From Epiperipatus broadwayi (Eukaryota > Onychophora > Udeonychophora > Euonychophora > Peripatidae), in contig JAQFVV010012420.1 in assembly GCA_028023455.1 (NCBI GenBank), positions 3,220,001 to 3,284,000 on the forward strand: a DNA stretch of 64,000 nucleotides. The letters run 5' to 3'. The notes beneath the pieces are model-generated. The model was not told the DNA's origin. It saw only the letters and a program-made list of their open reading frames with translations, and did not search any database. Numbering within the stretch: the first letter of the stretch is position 1; each line of letters begins with the position of its first letter. Shown piece after piece: positions 52,373-61,300 of this stretch. The position numbers were made by a program, and so were the translations under genes.

Positions 52373-55300
52373 ACCACAAACCACAAACACCAAACAAAAA
52401 AAAACTGACTTCTAATCCTCCTCCTATATATAAGGAACATACAAAAGAATTTACACAGAATCTTTAACAATAATTTCAGCTTATGCTATCGCACTCCCCC
52501 CAACTTTAATAGACCTCAATAATGCTAAAGATCAGCTTCCTCCAGTACACATACAGCAAGCAGTATATAATATAGCATGTCTGTACAACAATTGTCTTGC
52601 ATTATATTATGGCAAACAAAGGCAACATTAGCACATGTATGCTTATTACAAAGCACAAACAGACCCCATGCACACCTGTTTTCGCGGAGCACAGGGAGCG
52701 CCATGACTTGAAGAGAAAGATCGAAGAGGCATACTTTATTAACTTGAACTGTAATTCGATGAACAAAAGAGATACGTGTTATGCAATTTCCAAAAAATGG
52801 CAAACATAATTTGCATACAAATTTTTCATAGTAACAGTTTTACTCCGCAATTCACTTCGCACATTGTTTTGATAATGTATTCCTTCGAAAGTACTTAGCC
52901 AAATATACTCCAATAGCCAATATTATATTTCATTCATTTATTTGTTTATTTTACGCTCTATCATTTTATTTGTGTGTAATATTGGGGTGGCCCATTCTGA
53001 GTAGTATGATATGGTCTCTATTATCCTAGCTGCCTCCCACCTTTCAAGTTCTGACCCAACCTTAGCTCTCAAGGCCAGTGGCAGTGATCTGCATTGACAA
53101 CTGATCGGTTTTATCTCTTTATTCAGCGATAAGTGAATTGGCTGTCCCAAATACAGATCTTTCTTGAAAACTTTGGGGTAATCATTCGTTAATTTGTTTA
53201 CCGTTGTGACTTGGTTGACTTTTGTCACTGCAAACCCTAAGTGACTGAACCAGTCACGGCCTAATAAATTACTATAATCACCAGATGCCACTACCAGTGG
53301 TAGATATATAGTTTTATTAGACTTCATGACTTTGACTCTTGTCTGACCCAAGAGTTTTATTTTCTTGCCCTGACAGTCTGTGATAGCCTTGTCGCTAGGA
53401 TGCAGCTTATACTTGTTATTTTATTAATCATAGCCCGGATCTTTTTTGGCACAATGGACACTGCCGACCCTATGTCCAGCTCCATTGTGACTGGTATATC
53501 ATTAATGAAGATCCTGTGTTTTAATACCAGTTCACCGATCTTGATATTGTTTGTAGAGTCGATTTGTTTCTTTTAGTTAAGATTGCCTTTGGTATGTTTC
53601 AGAATGGGTTTTTTCATTCTCATATGGGCTACTTGTCTTTTCATCTTTAGACAAGCAGCTCTTATATGCCCGATTTGCTTACAAAATGAACATACAGTAT
53701 AGCATTATGGACATTCCGTTTGTGCATGCATCGGTTCATTACGCCTATAACAATGCTTATCACTCCTTGTTGAACTAACTGAATGCTTGACCAACTCGGT
53801 ATTCTTCAATTTTTTTTTAACAATAACATTTATTTTTTTAATGGCTTCACTTGACAAGGTTATAGATTCTGCCAACATGGTTTGAGCTACAGCCATTTTA
53901 AAGTCTATCCGGCATTATTAAATTATGATCATTCATACCATAAATGAAACGATTGTGGAGTGCTTCATTTAAGAACTTTTTGAATTGTACATGAGTGCTA
54001 ACACCCGGATTCATGTTGCGAACTCTAGCCTTTTCGCCCTCCACTTGGATGCAGAGATTGAAATAATACCTCTGCATTATTGTTAGCGGTTTTGGGGAGA
54101 AGTATTCTATGAGAATCGCCAATGATCTCTCAAAATCCAAGTCAGACTGTTTCTGACCCAACTTGAGACTCTGAAGCCTGATTGTTGTCATCAGCATGGC
54201 TAATTTTATTTCAGATTTCTTAATCTGATTAGCCTGCATATAAAAAATTAGTCACTCTTTGTGGTTTGACCAGTTCTCGGAGCAGCCTGGGTCAAAATCT
54301 TCCATCGAGCCAATTATATTAGCCATTCTTAATTTTTCTCTGGTATAACATGAGAAAAGTATCTATTTCCTATTTAATGCGATTTACCTCTCAATACTGT
54401 TATTTTGACAGACTTTTACTCCACTAGGGCGAGCTTCTGTCTTTTTATTATTATTTTTTAGAATGACCAGTTTTGATTGGTTTATCAATCGCATTTGCGG
54501 TCAATTTTTTTAACCGTCTTGTGGAAAAAACTTTTTCACAATATGCCAAATCTGTTTTTTATTCAGATTGCACTGAGATATTTAATTACCCCTGTAAGGA
54601 AATACGACAACTGCCTGCCTCTAATTGTGTATTCGTGTATTTTATTTTTTATTTTCCCAACCGTGGGGAAAAATATTTTAATCTAACTGCGTCAAATCTA
54701 GTTGGATTGAGGTTTTTTTAATGAATGTCTACAACCCTGTACAATCGCGTTTTTCTTTTTCTTTTATTTTTGCTGGAAGTGGGGGAAAATATTACTTTGT
54801 CTGACCGTGTCAAACTCAGTTAGCTTGGGCAGTCGTTTGTGTTTTTCCAGCTATGGGGAAAAAATTCTTTATTTGTACTGCACCAGAATCTGTTGACTTG
54901 GGTAGTATTTATGGGTGATTTAATAATCACTGATTTGCACGCTCATATGTTTACTCTTATTTTTTTTTCAGCCAAGGGGGAAAAAAAAAATTCTTTTGTC
55001 TGACTGCGCCAAAATATGTTGTGTTTGGTCAGGATTACAAACCCAATCTACAGAAAACAATATTAGCACCAGTATTATAATTAATATAATATTTTCATAT
55101 ATATCTAATGCACAATAATGTAGTTCTATAGTGAACTCCTGGATTTTTCAGCTACACCTGATAGCTTGCCTCACTGGTAGGCAGAACGACTCTTCCGTTG
55201 TACCAGGCAGCTTGCTTCAAGTTGGCAGTAGTCTTAGCAGCCTCCGGTTCTTATTTGGACTTCACTAACTGCATGGACAAATAGCGTGTTGCTATCATAA

Positions 55301-58300
55301 GAATGCTTACTGCTGTTTAGGTTAGCAGGGCTTCTCCTGGAGAATGCGTACCGTCTTGATAGGTTAGACAGACGTTCTCTGCCTTTCTTCCTAAAGGCTC
55401 ACCATTTATAACCAGATCCCTGACCTCACTGGAGCATTTAGATTCAGCGATCATCATTACTTATTGGCCTGTACTAATCATTGGCTAAGTGTTTAGCTGT
55501 ACATTAGCTTATTGGCCAGCAGCAAATAATGCTCAATCTATCACATAAAGACAGAATCTGGAAAAGTCCACTTTTGAGGGAAAGGAGAATGGATTTGTTT
55601 TAGCTCTATATCCTGGATTTCAAGTTGTTACGAGTCTTCTCAAAGTATTTGCTATTGCAGAAGGGACAGGCTATGGAATAAACTAAGGAGGGCATTGAAA
55701 ACTGATATTAAAGTCTTTAGAAAGGATGAAGGCTGATTTTGTATGGATGTTAGCATTAAAAGGCATATTGATCCAGGGTTTCAGATCGGGGGGGGGGGGG
55801 GGATTGACATATTTATGTCTGTTATAAATTGCCTTAATTTGATTGTTAGCATACACAAACTGAAAATTAAAATAAATCGTAATTTCAAGTGTTTATAAAT
55901 GCATTTAGTATAAAAAATATAAGACAATTTAAAAATTATTTCAGTTAAGAGTTGGAGACAAATAAGATTATATAAAAATATTACAAATTTTGGAAAAAGT
56001 AGAAATGTATAATTATAATTAAATAATGGAAGATTAAAATAATAATGGAATAATTAAAATGATGAAAAAAGTCATATGAATGTAGAATAAAAAATATATT
56101 TATATATTAAAAATATAAAACAGTTTATGCTAAATAAATCAATTAAAAATAAGAATAAAATAAAAGATTAATATTTATAAAATTATTAAAATTTTGTAAG
56201 GATATATAGTTACTGGATTTATTAAAAATTCAATCTTTAAATTTCATAATGTAGGGTGTTGTCTGCTCTGTATTATATCATTATATATAAATATGTTTGT
56301 ATAGATATGTACTAATTGTTTGGCCATATATATTTGAATTTGTATATCTGATGTAGACCGCTCGATATTTGAAACCATAAGCAAATATAAAGGCATAAAT
56401 TTTATTTGATTTGATTGTATTGCAAATTGATTAACGAAGATGTAAATGATCTTATAATATGATTATGTCTAACACAAATTTTTCCTTCTCTCTCCAGTTA
56501 TATGAATAAAATAATTCATTCAAGCTTTCCAAATGCATCAAAGGACTTTCTCTTACATCCCCTTGAGATACTTTTATTTGACTATACAGATAAGTTGGCT
56601 TAGATTGGAAACATTTATATGGTTTAGTTTGATACCGATAGCATGATAGTAAAACAGAGAAGGTAAATTGTGATTGCTAGATGGAAGGTGCACTATATTG
56701 TAAAGATTTAAGTGTGTTGTTCCTAAGTCCAAAGCTTCTCATTGATGTGTGCTAAGCTAGTTTGAGAATATTCGATAGGACAGCACTAGATAATGATTTA
56801 TTACCCACTATTGTCTGGCATCTTTTAGTTACTAAAGCTTACCTTAAATGGCATGGCAGTTGTGAAAGAAAAAGAATATGGTGCTGAAACAGCAATGTGT
56901 AAGCTGTAGTTGTGATAGGTTCGTGTGATATTTTTAATAGATTCTTAACTAATAAATTCTGAGTAATATTATTTTTAATATATTTTTCTTCACATACTTA
57001 ATATGCATTGTTTTATTTCACACTGAAATCATAGTCATAGAGGAAAAATCAATAGCCAATAAATCTATATCATTGCACTTCATTGTAAAGAATTATTAAT
57101 TTTTTCTATTCTTTTTCAAATAATGTTTTTAAAATTTCTATTTGAAATATATTAATTTCATGTTCTTTGTATTTTTATTTAATTTCTTACCTCCATAACC
57201 TTATCCTCTAGTATGTACAGCTCATTTTCAGATCCCACTTTTTTATTTAATTCTTAATTAGTAAAGGTCTCTTTTTATAATATAAATATATCTATTTCAT
57301 TTTTTAATATATTTTTGATAAAATCTGACAGTTTATTTCAGTAGTTGTCTTATAGATTTTTCTTTCTCAACTGCAAATTAAATTAAGTCTATATTTTATT
57401 TCTTTTATTTTTGGCAGCTTATTTTCTCTAGCTTTATATGTTTATTTTCTCAGTTTATTAAAATACTTTTTATATTTAATGTTTTTGAATTGTTATCATT
57501 ATTTTTCTATATTTTTAATAATAAGTCCACATGCTGCATAAATAAATTCATTATATACAATTAATATACAAAGATAGCAATAATAAGTGCAAAAATCATT
57601 TTTTCATTACAAACATTTTTTTTTTTTAGGAAGAAGAAGCCTTTCGTCTTTATAATAAAGCATTAAGTTTTCAGCGTTTAGAAGATAATGAAAGTGCTGA
57701 AAAAACTTTCAAAGATTTACTTCAAACAAAATTAATCTCTCAGGTAAATTTTGATTTTTGAATAAAATTGTCACTAAATCAGATTTGAAATTTATTAATT
57801 TATAAAGAATTACTTTTTAAAAAGATAAATCTTTATTAATTTTGAAAAGCAACATTTTTTTTGAAACATGATATATTTATTCTGGAAACACATCTAATAA
57901 CAAAATGAATATATTTTTGCTTATTTGTGACCTATACTACTATTATCCATTAAGAACATTATAATCTTGAAATACATATTTTCTGTTAATCAAAATATAA
58001 TCCAATTCTGCTGTGTCTTCATTTGGCTATTTCCGTGTTCATTTTTGTTTAGCATTTTTTCCCCAAAGAATTCATAGTATAAAGTTTTTCTTTTTCTTCA
58101 AACTTCACAAGTCTGTGTCCTCTCATTCATCTTTCAATCATTTTCCATTTCTAGCATGAAAATCTCCCTTCACAACTTAAAAATGTTTGATTGAAAACAA
58201 TTTGTACATCTCTATACAATCTTCATCATAATAAGAATTTGTTGGGCATAAATCTGAATTATCTATATTTGATATCTTTCATTGATTAGTGACATGTAGA

Positions 58301-61300
58301 AAAACAAAAATTATTAATACAACATTTCCTAATCTTCAAAAACATTCCAATGAATTTATTTAGAATTTGAAAATCATTTTAAAATATTAACAGATTTTGA
58401 AGAGGGTTTATATTTGAATGAAATCAATAGGGAGATAACTGGTACACTATTAAGAACTGTAGTAAAGTTAGCTCTTATAAAAAAGCAGCTATTTATCAGC
58501 AAATTTTTTATTGAGACAAGACAATTTATGAAGCAAGATGGAATTTGGAATTTTTCAAAAATGATCCATTAAGAGCAATTGAATATCTAGAGTTTAGCAA
58601 AATGATACAAAAAAGTATTAATAATGATATAAGAAAATATAATTGTGAATTAACAAGGAAAACTATAGAAAAGAATAAAAGTATCAAAAGCATAAAATAG
58701 TATTGATGGAAAACATTTCTGCAATAAGAAGAATAGATGGAACTCTTACTAAAAAGAGAGATGACTTCATGAAATTTGGAATTTTTCAAAATGATCCATT
58801 AAGAGCAATTGAATATCTAGAGTTTAGCAAAATGATACAAAAAAGTATTAATAATGATATAAGAAAATATAATTGTGAATTAACAAGGAAAACTATAGAA
58901 AAGAATAAAAGTATCAAAAGCATAAAATAGTATTGATGGAAAACATTTCTGCAATAAGAAGAATAGATGGAACTCTTACTAAAAAGAGAGATGACTTCAT
59001 GAAATTTGGAATTTTTCAAAAATGATCCATTAAGAGCAATTGAATATCTAGAGTTTAGCAAAATGATACAAAAAAGTATTAATAATGATATAAGAAAATA
59101 TAATTGTGAATTAACAAGGAAAACTATAGAAAAGAATAAAAGTATTAAAAGCATAAAATAGTATTGATGGAAAACATTTCTGCAATAAGAAGAATAGATG
59201 GAACTCTTACTAAAAAGAGAGATGACTTCATGAAATGTATGAAAGAGCTTTACAAAGAATTATATAGTAATAAAGAACTTGTGACTTATACTACTATTAT
59301 CCATTAAGAACATTAAAGTCTTGAAATATATATTTTCTGTTAGTCAAAATATAATCCATTTCTGCTGTATCTTTATTTGCATACTTCCATGTACATTTTC
59401 ATTTAGCATTTTTTTTCAGAGAAAGAATTCATAATGTAAAGTTTTTCAGCAAACTCCACAAATCTGTGTCCTCTCATTCATCTTTCAATCGTTTATCATT
59501 TTTTGCTTAAGTCTCCCTTAACAATTTTAAAATGTTGTTTTTGCTCTAATTGAAACCATTTTGTACATCCATATAGCAATCTACTTCTTCATCATAATGA
59601 GAATTTGTTGGGTCAAAATGTGAATTATCTACATTTGATATATTTCATCGATTAGTAGATATGAAATTTATGTGTTAATGCAAAACTAGAGAGACAAAAA
59701 TTATTAAAAAACGCAATACAGTTGATATTCCTAATCTTCAAAAACATTCCAATGAATATATTTAGAAGTTAGAAATCATTCTAAAATGTTGATGGATTTT
59801 GAAAAAGATTCAGATTTGAATGAAAGTAGAAAGATAACTGACACATTATTAACAACTGCAGCAAAGATAACTGGTACAAAAAAGCTGCAATTTATTAGCA
59901 AATTTTTTACTGAGACAAGACAATATATGAAGCAAAGAAAGAATTTGACATTTTTTTTTAAATGATCAAATAAGAAAATATAATTGTGAATTAAAAGGAA
60001 AACTATAGAAAGTGGTAAAACAGTATTGGTAGGAAACTTATTTCTGCAATGTTACCGAAAAGAGATTTCAACATCATGAAATGTGTGGAGAAATTCTATA
60101 AATAATTATAAAGAACAAGATAACAGAATAACTTCTGCAGTTATTTACACCTGAATTGTCCAGTATTTTAAACGAAGAAATGATAGGAAAACTATTTCTG
60201 CAATAAGAAAAAAAGTGGAACTATTACTAAAGAAAGATAATATGGATAAGTTGTTCTCTAAGATGCATTAGCCAGTGTGATGAGTTGTTCTCTGAATTTA
60301 AGATCAAGAAATAATCTTTCTTTTCACTTGCATGATAGTCATTAATTGAAGTATCAGTTGTGAAAGCTGGATGAATGTGTGTTAATCATCCTTTTTTAAA
60401 TATAGATATGTCATGGAAGATAAAACTAAATTATGGCCCTTATCCCTAGAAGACTATAAAATGCAGGCAGATTATTTATATATACTGTATAACTAAAAGT
60501 TTACTTTTTAAATAAAAAACATATAATTATTTCTATTTTAAATGAAAAACTTCAGAACATTTATACAATTTAATCTTACGCTTATCATAGCATAAGAGGG
60601 AGATAGTAAATACAAATTTATGAAGAACTTAGTCAACAAACATTAGTAATAATTTAAATACTAGTAAAATGAGAAAGGGGAAGATTTAGTATACCACATT
60701 CTGAAGTGCTGTAAAGGCCTAGATCTAAGCCTAGCAAGACGAGGAGGGAGCAACCATCTTTTGTAAAAAAGAGAAATTGTTTATTAAAATGATATAATAT
60801 CCAAATGATTTTATTTGAATCTACTAATGTTATTCAGGGATCTAAAAATATAAGTAGTTCCCATGTTAAAGTTAATGGCAGTAGAAACTGCAATTTTTTA
60901 TTCAAGTTTTGCCTGAGTTTGATTTCCATTCATTATTAGTTATTGTGTTAAATACAAAAAGCCTTTTTTTTAGAAAGTGAAAGTAAGCTTTAAAATCTAT
61001 CGTAAGAAATGTTCACACAATGTGAAAATAACAAGGATAAGGGTTGTATTGACTTCACATTTCTTTTGAATTTTTTTTATACTTTATATATGCTGGTAAC
61101 TGTATGCATTAGTCTAAATTAAATTTATGTAAATAAGAAAGACTCTGTATTCTAATGTTATTGCACAGTAAATATTTTTATTGTTACTGTATATTAATGC
61201 ACAACAACAAATAAATAAATAAAAACATACAAATCTGATATTTGAGCAACATAAAAGATAAATATCACTGATCTTATTAAGATTGTGCATATAAATATAA

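Noticed and set aside
58526-59154. Hydrophobic minus-strand repeat frames resembling a membrane protein
   Set aside because: Antisense of the triplicated RTE linker; the repeats and hydrophobicity come from A-rich sense sequence.
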